A stretch of 64,000 nucleotides of DNA from Thraustochytrium sp. TN22 (Eukaryota > Sar > Bigyra > Thraustochytrida > Thraustochytriidae), in the NCBI GenBank assembly GCA_013306675.1, contig JABLUY010000161.1:26630-90629 (forward strand), written 5' to 3'. The first letter of the stretch is position 1. Each line of letters begins with the position of its first letter. The translations under genes were made by a program, and so were the position numbers. Of this stretch, positions 1 to 9,818 are shown piece after piece. The notes below the pieces were generated by a model. It saw only the letters and a program-made list of their open reading frames with translations. It was not told the origin of the DNA and made no database searches.

Positions 1-2
1 CC

Positions 3-152
3 TCCATCGACCGCGAGCCCTTTCACGTGCAACGCGTCAGCTGCGACGCCACTTCAGCCACCAGCATCTTCGAGTGTCATGACATCTTCCGCATCGTCAA
101 TCTCACCGCCATCGACTGCAACTCCGACAAGCGCCTTCGCAAACTCTCCTGA
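3..152 (+). CDS. C-terminal end of a CDS entering from the left (partial, unknown)
   Basis: The first bases of the window are open in one frame for 49 codons and end with TGA at 150-152. Nearly every third codon position is G or C, as in the confident genes here, and the peptide is balanced in composition (it contains IFECHDIFRIVNLTAIDC and ends KRLRKLS). I therefore read it as the 3' end of a gene whose body lies to the left. No family is recognisable from this piece. The visible part has two closely spaced Cys and no membrane segment. A chance open stretch cannot be excluded because it is short. Confidence 0.5.
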   Translation, partial: SIDREPFHVQRVSCDATSATSIFECHDIFRIVNLTAIDCNSDKRLRKLS

Positions 153-2499
153 TGAGCACAAGAGCGGGCAAGTAGGCCTACGCCTCCTAATCGTAGAGAG
201 TGAGTGAGCAAGATCGACGCAACGAAGATCGACGCAACGAAGATTGACGCAACGAAGATCGACGCAACGAAGATTGACGCAACGAAGATCGACGCAACGA
301 AGATCGACGCAACGAAGATCGACGCAACGAAGATCGACGCAACGAAGATCGACGCAACGAAGATCGACGCAACGAAGATCAACGCAACTCGCGCATGCAT
401 CTTCGTTCAGCGCTACGTGACCCGGCGCAACTTCGCCGTCAAGGCGAGTACCGCGTGGAGCTTGGTGCTCACAAGGATGCTCTGACCGGCCGGAAAGACG
501 GGCCTGCGCATGCTCGCGCACGTGCACCACTCCCCGCTAGCTGGCTAGCTAGCTAGCTGAGCGCGCATCACACTAATCGCCATGTGCAAAGTCGATGTCA
601 ACTTCGCCCCCTGGCTGATCGATCACAGTGTGGAGCCATCGTCTCTTGTCTGATCCGGTACCACCTCACGGATGGGCGCGTCGACTCGGCCGCTCAAAAG
701 TGAGCGCGAGTGGACGCAAAAGCAAGCGTCCCTGGGAGGCAACCAGCACGGTTCGCGTCCACGTCGGCGGTCGGCGGTGCTGCGTCGCACAGTAGCTCGA
801 AATCGATCAGCACGGTCTCATCCGCGCGGAGACCAGCATCTATCGCAGGCACCGCAGCGTGATGACCATGTTCAAGGGCTTTATTAAAAAAAAAAATGTC
901 GTTGTGCACACGAGGCCTGCAGCTTCAAGTGAAAGTGAGAGCAGAACCTTCCCAACGGGCGTCACGATCGAGGCCGAGACGAAGCGCGGCGGCACCGGCA
1001 AGACGACGTCCTCCGGGGCCGAGACGCCCGCCACGCTCGGTACCACAGCATGAGAGAGATGAGGTAGACTGCGCCAGGCCCCGGTCTTCTCAACTACACC
1101 GTGCACGACCAGCTGGGGCACCCCCTGAGACACGTTCTTGGCGGCGAGTCGCCGTCGCCGCCGACCGCCGTGCACATCTTGCGAAAGTCTTGCGAAGCCA
1201 AAGACAGCAGAGAAGCGCTCGAGACGCCGCTGCTCCCGCGCCGCAGTACGCGCGACGCTCTCGAGGCCAAGGTCACCTTGCGCCACATCTTGTTGATCGA
1301 TGGCTCGCTAATTCAAGGCTTGCACTGCGCCTTGCGCGCCTTGATTGCATCGCGCTGCGGCGCGCAGCTCCGCGCACCGTTCTAAGCAGGCCGACGTAGC
1401 GCCAGCCGCCTTGCCGGCCGTCACGTCACGTCAAGCAGGAGCCCGACTGGCAGGCTCGCCGCTCGCGCCGCCGCTCGCGCCGTCGCCGCCGCCCGCGGCT
1501 GCGTCTGGCCGTAGCGGCCGCGGCAACCCACCACCCCAGTATCCTCCTCCGAGTCATCTCGACGAGTCCTGACGCTCCGGTCGCGCTCCCGGGCCTCTGT
1601 CAGAGCCGCTCTCCAGCGCGTCCGAGGCGGGGAGTCGTCGCTCTGCGAGCCCGCTGCCCGCTCCGGTCGCGCTCCGCGGGCCATCTTGACGTCACCTCGT
1701 TGAACTCGAACGGCAAAGCCCCTTCCTTGTCCTTGTCCTCGTCCTTCCCAAGAGGCTCGACTCGGAGCGGACATTCACGCGAACTTCATCTGCTTCGTGG
1801 GCTCCGGGGTCGCGACTCTCGCGCGGGGCCCGCCGGGGCACTGATCTGAGGGCAGGAACCGGCCACCTCCACCGCCCGCTTCCTGGTCCACGCGCGCTCA
1901 GCGCTGCGCCTCGCCGCTCGCCTCAGCTGGCGCCCGCGCGCGGCCTCCAAATTCTCCAAGGAGCGTGCAGTGCAGTGGCGTGCCGACGAGCGTGTCCGCG
2001 TCGTTAGCTCGCGGCAGGCCTGGCAGGCGCGGTCCCGCGCGAGACGCTCCGCTTCTTGCCGCGGGGCTCGGCTCGAGCGGGCGAGCGACGCTGGCGCGGC
2101 GCCCGAGGGAGGGCGGGCGGCGCCGACCTACCTCGCGCCGGCAGAGCAACTACCCAACCAACTACTTACGTTGTCTAATCTCAAGCTGGCCAACTAACGA
2201 GCCAACCTAACCGTCACCGCGTGGCAGCGCCGCAACTGCTCGGCGGTGGTTAGGTTGGCGGCGCTGCAAACCTGGATTGATCGATCGGCGGAGCGATCGA
2301 TCGAGGCGGCGCGGGCGGGGCGGCCGCGGGCGGGCGGCGGGCGGGCGGCGGCGCGGCGCAGGGCGGCCTTGCGCGCGGCGCTTGCGTCCGGCGGCGCGGG
2401 CGCGAGGCCTGGCGGCGGCGCGGCGCGCGGCGGGCATCGCGCGCGAGGAGGCGCGCGGCGAGCGCGAGGCCGGCCTAACGACAACGAGGACGAAGCGCG
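153..2499. other. 2.3 kb without a confident gene
   Basis: It holds a 15-bp minisatellite (210-389), GCTAGCTAGCTA-like simple sequence at 537-560, an A-run at 885-896, and extremely GC-rich DNA at 2300-2480 just before the next start codon. A stretch open on the plus strand at 1068-1385 (LLNYTVHDQLGHPLRHVLGG near its start, TAA at 1383-1385) has coding-like composition but no recognised domain. It could be an exon or gene remnant. A GATCGATC inverted pair flanks 2279-2302. Confidence 0.5.
210..389 (+). repeat. 15-bp minisatellite, 12 units
   Basis: Twelve consecutive 15-bp units of AAGATCGACGCAACG run from 210 to 389. Variation is minimal: ATT for ATC in units 3 and 5, and AAC for GAC with a changed last base in unit 12. 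The period is a multiple of three. Read on the plus strand it encodes KIDAT eleven times then KINAT, and the same frame stays open to TGA at 483-485 through a plausible peptide (CIFVQRYVTRRNFAVKAS). No ATG opens this frame, so coding is uncertain; the reverse frames are also open because the unit has no stop. Confidence 0.95.
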
Positions 2500-4218
2500 A
2501 TGGACGGACGCGGACACCGCGCGGAGGCGCGCGGCAAGGCGGAGGAGGAGGAGGAGGAAGAGGAGGTGGCGCCGCATGAGGTGGTGCTCATCATGCTGCA
2601 GTACCTGAGGAGCAAGGGGCTGAAGAAGAGCTTCGCCATGCTGCTGGCCGAGGCCAAGGAGCACTGGGCCATCACGGAGCCACAGCCAGGCTCGCTGCGC
2701 GACCTGGGCGTCATCCTCAAGGAGTACCTCGGGCTGCGCACCGAGAAGCTGCAGAACGCGGCGATTTTTGACGATCCGAACCTGCAGGGCGAGACCTTGC
2801 ACTTTATGGAGCGCGTCTCGCTGCTGCTGCAGGACTACGTGGTGGCCAAGGAGCGCGCGCTGGAGCGCATCCTGGCGTCGGAGAGTGAGGAGCCACGCGT
2901 GGAGACGCGCTCCAACAGCAACGTGGTCTCGGCCTACCCAGGCAAGAAGAAGGTCTCAGGCGGCGGTGGCGGCGGCGGTGGCGGCCGCGGCCGCGGCGGC
3001 GGTGGCGGTGGCGGCCACCCACCGCTGCACGATCACCACAAGAGCTCATCTTCGCTGTCCGAGGCGGTCGGGTCCATGACGGACCAGCTAAAACGGCGCG
3101 AGGGTAGCAGCAGCAGTGGCGGCGGCGGCGGCGGCGGCGGCGGCAGCGGTCGCGGCCAGGACCACTACTCGCGCCAGCCACAGTATCGGTCGTCGCACCA
3201 AGCGCAGCAGCAGCAGCGGCAGCACTACGAGCAGGACGAGCATTACCTGGACGAGGACGACCAAAGAGACGACCAGGAGCCGCAACAGGCGCGGCGCGGC
3301 GGCCTCGTGAGCGCGCGTCGCGACGGCGACGCGCCCAGCCCGCTGCAGCACGTGCTGGGCGGCATGGACCATAGCAACGGAAGCGACGAGAAGCTGCGGC
3401 GGCGGCAGCAGCAGACCAGCACGACGCCGCGTAGGTCACGCTCGGGGCGCGTCATCAAGCCATCGAACCGGCTTGGGTCCCCCAGCGAGCGCAAGTCGTC
3501 CAACGTCAAGGCCGTAGACCTCAACGACAGCCTCAACTTCAGCAACATCAGCTTCTGCGCCAACGCGTCGCCCATCGAGAAAGACCCCAATGCGTCCCGG
3601 GTGCGCATGACACCCCTCCACGACAATGACATCTCGCTGGGGCCGCTCGACATCAACACGTCGCCGCTCTTTCATTTTGACCTGGAAAACTCCAGCGCGC
3701 GCCCGCAGCGCACCGCGCTGGCAGCCGACGAGTCGCTCAGCTCCATCCTGGACGCCAACTCGCTGCTCGGCCGCTCGAACATCTCGCAGATGCTGCGCGA
3801 CGAGTCCTTTACGCTAAACAATGGCAGCGCGACCAACACCGGCCTCACCAATGGCCACAGCGACCCCATCAGCGTTGCCGACGCGCTGCGCGCCGCCACG
3901 ACGAGCATAATCAGCAGCGGCGCCTCGCGGATCTCCTCCTCCGCAGACCGCGACGAGGACACACAGGACCGCAAGACCCGGCACAAGCGCAGGATAACCC
4001 CTTCGCTCGTGCCGGAACCGACCAGCCCTTCCGCAGAGGCCGACCCGGAGACGGCCAAGCGACGAAAGCTCACCAACGTCGGCGCCTCGAACTCCTCCAA
4101 AACCTTTCCGGCGCCCCAGGCCAGGATTGGCAGCCGCGACCAAGCTTGCGGCTCCAAGCTCGCCCTCGGCGGCGGCGTCGACGTCGATTCCTTCCTCTCC
4201 AAAGTAGCATACAAGTGA
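2500..4218 (+). CDS. LisH-domain nuclear protein, NPAT-like N-terminus
   Basis: A 572-residue protein. After a poly-Glu stretch (15-22), residues about 27-55 form a LisH motif (EVVLIMLQYLRSKGLKKSF). It is followed by LRDLGVILKEYLGLRTEKL at 67-85, a spacing and pattern that resemble the N-terminus of NPAT, the histone-gene transcription activator. LisH motifs dimerise and are common in transcription and centrosome proteins. The middle is low complexity: two poly-Gly blocks, Ser, Gln and Arg runs, encoded by GGC/CAG repeats. The C-terminal half has Ser/Thr-Pro sites, ordered-looking Leu/Ser segments and basic clusters (RRSRSGRVIKPS, KTRHKRR, AKRRKL) suggesting nuclear import. The start is the ATG just after a very GC-rich leader. 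LisH is seen directly; the NPAT link is inference and other LisH proteins remain possible. Confidence 0.75.
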   Translation: MDGRGHRAEARGKAEEEEEEEEVAPHEVVLIMLQYLRSKGLKKSFAMLLAEAKEHWAITEPQPGSLRDLGVILKEYLGLRTEKLQNAAIFDDPNLQGETLHFMERVSLLLQDYVVAKERALERILASESEEPRVETRSNSNVVSAYPGKKKVSGGGGGGGGGRGRGGGGGGGHPPLHDHHKSSSSLSEAVGSMTDQLKRREGSSSSGGGGGGGGGSGRGQDHYSRQPQYRSSHQAQQQQRQHYEQDEHYLDEDDQRDDQEPQQARRGGLVSARRDGDAPSPLQHVLGGMDHSNGSDEKLRRRQQQTSTTPRRSRSGRVIKPSNRLGSPSERKSSNVKAVDLNDSLNFSNISFCANASPIEKDPNASRVRMTPLHDNDISLGPLDINTSPLFHFDLENSSARPQRTALAADESLSSILDANSLLGRSNISQMLRDESFTLNNGSATNTGLTNGHSDPISVADALRAATTSIISSGASRISSSADRDEDTQDRKTRHKRRITPSLVPEPTSPSAEADPETAKRRKLTNVGASNSSKTFPAPQARIGSRDQACGSKLALGGGVDVDSFLSKVAYK

Positions 4219-5039
4219 CGAAAACAAGCAGCACCACACCTCTCAGCGAGCGAGCAAGAATCAGCGAGCAAGTCTCAGCGAGCGAGCGAGCAAGGCAAAC
4301 GAGAGGCAAGCAAGCAAGCCATGTACGCGCGCGCGCACGCACGCTCGCCTGCATGGACGAGGGAAGCGAGGAGGCCCGCGCAAGCACAAACTCGTCTAGT
4401 ACATAGAGATGTCCACATGAAGTCCACTTCACCATCATGCGCTCGCACAAAGCAAAGTCCAGCCAGTCCCCCCCCCCCCCCTCAAGCCATCACCACTAGC
4501 CTGGCTGGCTCACGCAGCCAGCCCGTTGCTTGATTTCCCCTCGGCCCGCGCCGTCGCATTGCACGACAGTCTGCAACTCGCTCCTCGCCGTCTCAATTCC
4601 CTGGGTCCGCTGGTTCGGATGCAAGAACCGACTGACCTCCCGCGACGGCGCTCCAGGATCCACCTAGTGCGGGACCGCAGTGCGAGCGCGCATTCACGCC
4701 CCGCACGCGCCACCCGAGGTTGGCCGCTGGCGGAGGGCTCCGAGGGGGGCGTGAGCGGCGCGTGACCGTGAGCGCGCGGGCCCGCCGATCGCATGCACGG
4801 GCGGATGGACGCCGCATCCGTCCGCCCAATCTGGCGGACGCCTCTCTCTCATCTTACCTCCGTGGTGGCCGCAGGTGCCCCGCTCAGCTCGGATTTTGAG
4901 CTCGTAAATGAGGTGCGGTGCGACGGTGCGATCGGTCTGCCGCGTGTGCTCTCTCTCCCTCGACGAGCCGCTGCAAACTAGCAACCTGTCTTGAGCGCGC
5001 GAGGAGGCGCCGAGAGGCCGGCAAGTGGGAGCGAGCACC
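4219..5039. other. Intergenic, 821 bp
   Basis: Between the LisH gene and the first esterase. It begins with imperfect CAGCGAGCGAGCAAG-type repeats (about 4243-4320), has a C-run near 4470-4482 and short inverted GC-rich segments. It should contain the LisH 3'UTR and the esterase promoter. No convincing coding sequence is visible. Confidence 0.6.
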
Positions 5040-6746
5040 ATGTTTCGGCTTCTGAGCACCGTCGTGGCGTCCATGATCGCCTTCATGCTGGGCGAGGAAA
5101 AGACCGCGCTGCAGCTGGCCGTGGTACGGCCAGTCATGGAGTGCCGCGGCCTGACCGGCATGGGCCTAGAGGAGATCGCCGGGTTTGGCAGCACCATCAC
5201 GGACGCGCGGTACGACGTCACGAACGGCATCCTCGTGTGCGTGGTGACCGGTACGCTGGGCGAGACCGCCGACTTCCAGCTCATCCTGCCGCGCGACACG
5301 TGGACGCAGCGGTTCACGCTGAACGGGTGCGGCGGCCTGTGCGGCTTCATCAACAACGCGCCGCAGGTGTCGCGGGACAACAAGGAGATGGCGGCGGGCG
5401 GCTTCGCCCTGGCCGCGACCAACATGGGCCACGAGTTCAGCGAGACCAACACGCCGTGGGCCACGAACGAGAAGCAACGCGCGCAGTGGGCGCATCTGGC
5501 CAACCACCATCTGACCCTGGCATCCAAGGCCATCATGGAGCGCTACTACGGCCAGAAGCCCCGGTTCAGCTACTTTATCGGGTGCTCGGACGGCGGCCGC
5601 GAGGCGCTCATGGAGGCGCAGCGGTACCCGGAGGACTTTGACGGCATCATCGCTGGCGCACCTGCTCTGCTGTACGCCTTCGGCGCCGCTGTCCGTGTGC
5701 CCTTCACGGACCGCGTGAACCGCGACGAGAACGGCAACCGCGTGCTCTCCTCGGACAAGCTGCCGGTGCTGCACCAGGCAGTGGTGGCCGCCTGCGACGC
5801 GCTGGACGGCGTGGAGGACGGCCTCATCTCGCACCCGAACATGTGCAAGTTTGACCCGGCGTCCATCACCTGCGCGCATGGCACGGACGACAGCACGTGC
5901 CTGACGGAGGCGGAGGTCGCCGTTGTGAAGAGCTTCTACGAGGGCCCTCGCGCGGAGGAGTCGGGCGCCGTGCTGACGCCAATGCAGCCCGCCTATGGGT
6001 CAGAGCTGCAGTGGCGCAACATGATCGTCTTCGAGGAGGGCAACAACAACCCGGGCGGCCTCACCTTCTACGCCACGCCCTTCCTCAAGTACATGGCCTT
6101 CGACCCGCCTCGGCCCAACATGACCCTCGCAGACGTCAACGTCACCGAGTCCTTCTTCAACAGCCTGCGCCCGCGCCACGCGCTCTATGACGCCTCCAAC
6201 ACCAACCTGCACGAGTTTGAGAAGCGCGGCGGCAAGCTCATCCTCTGGCACGGTCTCAGCGACACGGCCATCCCGCCCGCCGGCTCCGTGAACTACTACA
6301 AGGCACTGCTGCGCGACATGGGCAGCGCGATCGTCGAGAACTTCGCGCGCGTCTACCTCCTGCCTGGCGTCGCGCACTGCGGCGGCGGCTATGGCCCGGC
6401 CAAGGTGGACCTGCTCACACCGCTCATGGCCTGGGTCGAGGGCGGCCAGGGTCCGGTTGAGGTCATCTCCGAGACCTGGGGCGACCGCCAGCGCCGCAAC
6501 GACTACGGCTTCTTCGGCGACGTGCCCTCGGACAGCGCGCCGCCCGTCTTCGAGGGCTACAATTTCACCCTTGCCAACATGACGCGGCCGGTCTACCCGT
6601 GGCCCTTCACCTCCGTCTACGACGGCGTCGGCGACGTCAACAACGCCTCCAGCTGGACCATGGGCCCGCCCAAGGACACCGTTGACTCCTACGACGACTG
6701 GTTTGGTGCTGATCTGCTCACCGACTACGACTTCAACTTCTCCTGA
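5040..6746 (+). CDS. Secreted tannase/feruloyl-esterase family protein (paralogue 1)
   Basis: A 568-residue alpha/beta-hydrolase of the tannase/feruloyl esterase family (PF07519), expected to cleave ester bonds in gallate, ferulate or related phenolic esters outside the cell. A hydrophobic N-terminus (LLSTVVASMIAFMLG, 4-18) looks like a signal peptide. The family's CS-D-HC signature is complete: GCSDGG at 181-186 (Cys182, nucleophile Ser183), Asp408 in GLSDTAIPP and His446-Cys447 in GVAHCGGG, with the two Cys expected to pair. The calcium-loop-like segment DALDGVEDGLISHP (253-266) and several NxT/NxS sites (for example NMT at 360) are present. I used the ATG at 5040; an in-frame GTG 15 bases upstream is less likely. 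A paralogue follows on the same strand. Substrate is not predictable from sequence. Confidence 0.93.
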   Translation: MFRLLSTVVASMIAFMLGEEKTALQLAVVRPVMECRGLTGMGLEEIAGFGSTITDARYDVTNGILVCVVTGTLGETADFQLILPRDTWTQRFTLNGCGGLCGFINNAPQVSRDNKEMAAGGFALAATNMGHEFSETNTPWATNEKQRAQWAHLANHHLTLASKAIMERYYGQKPRFSYFIGCSDGGREALMEAQRYPEDFDGIIAGAPALLYAFGAAVRVPFTDRVNRDENGNRVLSSDKLPVLHQAVVAACDALDGVEDGLISHPNMCKFDPASITCAHGTDDSTCLTEAEVAVVKSFYEGPRAEESGAVLTPMQPAYGSELQWRNMIVFEEGNNNPGGLTFYATPFLKYMAFDPPRPNMTLADVNVTESFFNSLRPRHALYDASNTNLHEFEKRGGKLILWHGLSDTAIPPAGSVNYYKALLRDMGSAIVENFARVYLLPGVAHCGGGYGPAKVDLLTPLMAWVEGGQGPVEVISETWGDRQRRNDYGFFGDVPSDSAPPVFEGYNFTLANMTRPVYPWPFTSVYDGVGDVNNASSWTMGPPKDTVDSYDDWFGADLLTDYDFNFS

Positions 6747-7795
6747 TCGATCTGCCAGTTGGCCTTGATGAGAGCTATAAACCATCATTCCGAGTCATCT
6801 TCTGTTTCTCAGCAGCAGGCGCAGCCTGCCCAGCCTGCTGCCTGCCAGCCGGCCCAGCCTCTAGCATGCAGGCCGCCGCCGACAAGTGACCGATGATCAC
6901 CGATGCGACGGCACGCGCCGATAAATCATGTGCGCCCACGGTTCACCAGCCCGCGACGGCGCGACTCTGTCGCCCAGGCCCCCCATCTTGGGCGTGCGTC
7001 GGACGGCAGAAAGCGGGCTCGCGATTTTTGGTGCGGGTTTCTCTGTCGTGCAGTGTCGTCCCGTGCGCGCGTGCCAGGCCGGAACTCCACAGTCGTCACA
7101 GAAGCCACGGAGCGGTTGGCTCACAACCTCACAGGCAGGCGTTGAAATTCAGGCTGGTGGAGGGAGACTGGCGAGGGGGCGTAGGAGGTCGCGAGAACTC
7201 GACTCCGCTGGTCCGACAGGATTTGCCAAGGAGACGGTCGGGAGGTGGAGTTTGCGCTCGCCAATTGATCAGCCAAAGTGTCCCCGCACAGTGGCCCGGA
7301 GGAGGTCACCAGACCACGGACTACAAGTCCGCCACTCTAGAGAGTTCGACCTGGTGGACTGGGTCTGGCGATCCTGTCCTGCGTCCGTCAAACCTGGCGA
7401 ACTCGGCTCGGCCTGAGTCGGCCATCATGATGGACTCCGACTACAAGTGGACTTGATCTGGCACGCCTGCGCGAGATCGTATCCTGCGTCCGTGAAACCT
7501 GGCGGACTTTCCAGGATACGCAGACAGCGCGATCCGCTCGGCAGCGCACACTCGGCGCCACGGTGCCTGCAGGCGCGAGTTGGATTGACTGGCTGAGGCC
7601 GCTAGTCGGCGACCTGTGAATGCCTGGGGGTTGGGTAGCATCGCCTCGGCGACAGACGCGCCCCGCGGCGCAGCACAAGCATTGATGTGAGATCGAAATG
7701 GCATGCAGAAGAGAAAAGCCTGACTCGCAAAACCAAATCGATCGCCCAAGGGCAAAAGACCTTGCAAGAAGAGGCACCAAGCGCTCTTTGCAACC
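6747..7795. other. Intergenic between esterase paralogues, 1.05 kb
   Basis: Contains the 3' end of paralogue 1 and the promoter of paralogue 2. A 26-bp near-duplicate occurs at 7377-7402 and 7482-7507, and GACTACAAGT recurs near 7319 and 7438, so part of this spacer was itself duplicated. No coding sequence is supported. Confidence 0.6.
7377..7507 (+). repeat. Imperfect direct repeat, about 105 bp apart
   Basis: The sequence TCCTGCGTCCGTCAAACCTG at 7377 and TCCTGCGTCCGTGAAACCTG at 7482 mark two copies of a 26-bp element (7377-7402 and 7482-7507) with two mismatches. Each is preceded about 55 bp upstream by GACTACAAGT. It lies about 290-420 bp upstream of the second esterase start and may be regulatory or a relic of duplication. 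Confidence 0.8.
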
Positions 7796-9496
7796 ATGTA
7801 TCGTCTGTTGAGCACCATCGTGGCGTCCATGATCGCCTTCATGCTGGGCGAGGAGCAAAAGGCGCTCCAACTGGCCGTGGTGCGGCCGGTGATGGAGTGC
7901 CGCGGCCTCACTAACATGGGCCTGGAGGAGATCGCCGGCGTGGGTAGCACCATCACTGATGCGCGCTACGACGTGACGGATGGCGTCCTGGTGTGCCTGG
8001 TGACCGGCAAGCTGGCGGAGACTGTGGACTTTCAGCTCATCTTGCCGCGCGATACGTGGCAGCAGCGCTTCCTGCTGAGCGGCTGCGGCGGGCTGTGCGG
8101 GTACATCCGCACGGCGCCCCTGTCGGCGCTGGGCAACAAGGAGATGGAGGAGGGTGGCTTCGCGACGGCCGGCACCAACATGGGCCACACGGACATCAGC
8201 TCGCCGTGGGGCACAAACGAGAAGCAGCGTGCGCAGTGGGCGCACCTGGCCAACCACCAGGTCACCATGGCGTCCAAGCTCATCATGGAGCGCTACTACG
8301 GCCAGAAGCCCAAGTTCAGCTACTACAGCGGGTGCTCGGACGGTGGCCGCGAGGGGCTCATGGAGGTCCAGCGGTACCCGGAGGACTTTGATGGCGTCAT
8401 CGCTGGCGCGCCGGCCGCGCTCTTCGGCTTCGGCGGCAGCATCCGCGTCCCGTACAGCTCGTATGTGAACCGCGACGAGAACGGTGAGCGCGTCTTTACG
8501 GCGGAGAGGCTGCCAATTCTGCACCAGGCAGTGCTGGACGCCTGTGACGCGCTCGACGGCGTGGTGGACGGCCTCATCTCGCACCCGAACCAATGCGACT
8601 TCGACCCGGCCTCCATCACCTGCGCTCCCGGCGCCGACAACAGCACCTGCCTGACGGCGGCGGAGGTTGTCGTGGTCAAGAAGCTCTATGAAGGCCCGCG
8701 CGACGAGGAGACCGGCGCCGTCCTCACCTACATGCAGCCGGTCTTTGGCTCTGAACTCCAGTGGCGCGGCATGATCGTGTACAACAAGGGCGACAACAAC
8801 CCTGGCGCGCTCGCTGGCTACGCGATCCCGTACCTGCGCTACCTGGCCTTTGAGGAGCCGCGGCCCAACATGACCCTCGATGACGTGGAGTACACGGAGG
8901 CCTTCTTCAACAGCCTGCGCCCGCGCCACGGCCTCTACCACACGACCAACACCAACCTGCACGCCTTCCACGAGCGCGGCGGCAAGCTCATGCTCTGGCA
9001 CGGCCTCAGCGACACGGCCATCCCGCCCGCCGGCACCATCAACTACTACAAGGCGCTGCTGCGCGACATGGGCAGCTCGCTGGTTGAGGACTTCGTGCGC
9101 CTCTACATGCTTCCTGGCGTTGCGCACTGCGGCGGCGGCTACGGCCCGTCCAAGATGGATCTGCTCACGCCGCTCATGGCCTGGGTCGAGGGTGGCCAGG
9201 GCCCCGTCGAGATCGTCACGGAGACCTGGGGCAACCGCCAGCGCCGCACCGACTTTGGCTTCTTTGGCGACGTGCCCTCGGACGGCGCCCCGCCCGTCTT
9301 CGAGGGCCACGACTTCTCTCTGCCCAACATGACGCGCCCGGTCTACCCGTGGCCCTTCACGTCCGTCTACGACGGTGTTGGCGACGTCAACAACGCCTCC
9401 AGCTGGTCCCTCGGCCCGGCCAAGGACTACGTCATGTCGTACGACAACTGGTTCGGCTCCAACCTTTACACCGACTACGACTTTATCTTCTCCTAA
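7796..9496 (+). CDS. Secreted tannase/feruloyl-esterase family protein (paralogue 2)
   Basis: A 566-residue tandem paralogue of the gene at 5040, very similar along its whole length. Signal-peptide-like N-terminus (LLSTIVASMIAFMLG). The catalytic signature is intact: GCSDGG with Cys180 and Ser181, Asp406 in GLSDTAIPP, His444-Cys445 in GVAHCGGG. The calcium-loop-like DALDGVVDGLISHP is kept. Differences concentrate in surface and lid-like regions, for example IRTAPLSALGNKE versus INNAPQVSRDNKE after the first Cys pair, and GYAIPYLRYLAFEE versus FYATPFLKYMAFDP, so specificity may have diverged. Both genes point the same way with a 1.05 kb spacer, consistent with tandem duplication and separate promoters. 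Confidence 0.93.
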   Translation: MYRLLSTIVASMIAFMLGEEQKALQLAVVRPVMECRGLTNMGLEEIAGVGSTITDARYDVTDGVLVCLVTGKLAETVDFQLILPRDTWQQRFLLSGCGGLCGYIRTAPLSALGNKEMEEGGFATAGTNMGHTDISSPWGTNEKQRAQWAHLANHQVTMASKLIMERYYGQKPKFSYYSGCSDGGREGLMEVQRYPEDFDGVIAGAPAALFGFGGSIRVPYSSYVNRDENGERVFTAERLPILHQAVLDACDALDGVVDGLISHPNQCDFDPASITCAPGADNSTCLTAAEVVVVKKLYEGPRDEETGAVLTYMQPVFGSELQWRGMIVYNKGDNNPGALAGYAIPYLRYLAFEEPRPNMTLDDVEYTEAFFNSLRPRHGLYHTTNTNLHAFHERGGKLMLWHGLSDTAIPPAGTINYYKALLRDMGSSLVEDFVRLYMLPGVAHCGGGYGPSKMDLLTPLMAWVEGGQGPVEIVTETWGNRQRRTDFGFFGDVPSDGAPPVFEGHDFSLPNMTRPVYPWPFTSVYDGVGDVNNASSWSLGPAKDYVMSYDNWFGSNLYTDYDFIFS

Positions 9497-9818
9497 CTTA
9501 ACTAAGAACAAAGCCTGAGGCGAGCCAGCCACACACACTGATCTTGTTATATATCCCAATCACACCTCTATGCTTACTCGTATCCGCCTACCACGCGGGG
9601 GTCCCTCGGTGACGCCCGGCACAGGGGGCACTAAAGCGTATTAAGAGGGTACTTTACTCCCGATTTGCTCCAAAAAAGTGGCCTAGAGTCTGGCGAAGTT
9701 AGTTCCGCATTCGATCAAAAACGCAGCGATGGGGCCGAGCTTGAAGAGGCCCACTCGAAGCGACCCAAGGCTCCTGCCCCCTATTCATTTTGGCCGAAGG
9801 CGTGGTGGTTAGGATGAG
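9497..9818. other. Intergenic and possible left end of a mobile element
   Basis: After the esterase stop the base composition drops in GC. A segment at about 9722-9813 is open on the plus strand (R-S-D-G-A-E-L-E-E-A-H-S-K-R-P-K, then SFWPKAWW) and ends at a stop at 9815; it may be a detached piece of the degenerate element that follows. I could not find a matching terminal inverted repeat on the other side. Confidence 0.4.

Noticed and set aside
7388-9559. 723-codon open frame on the minus strand opposite the second esterase
   Set aside because: It is the mirror of a strongly GC3-biased real gene; the peptide is Val/Ala/Arg/His-rich with no domain, and the plus strand carries a complete catalytic signature.
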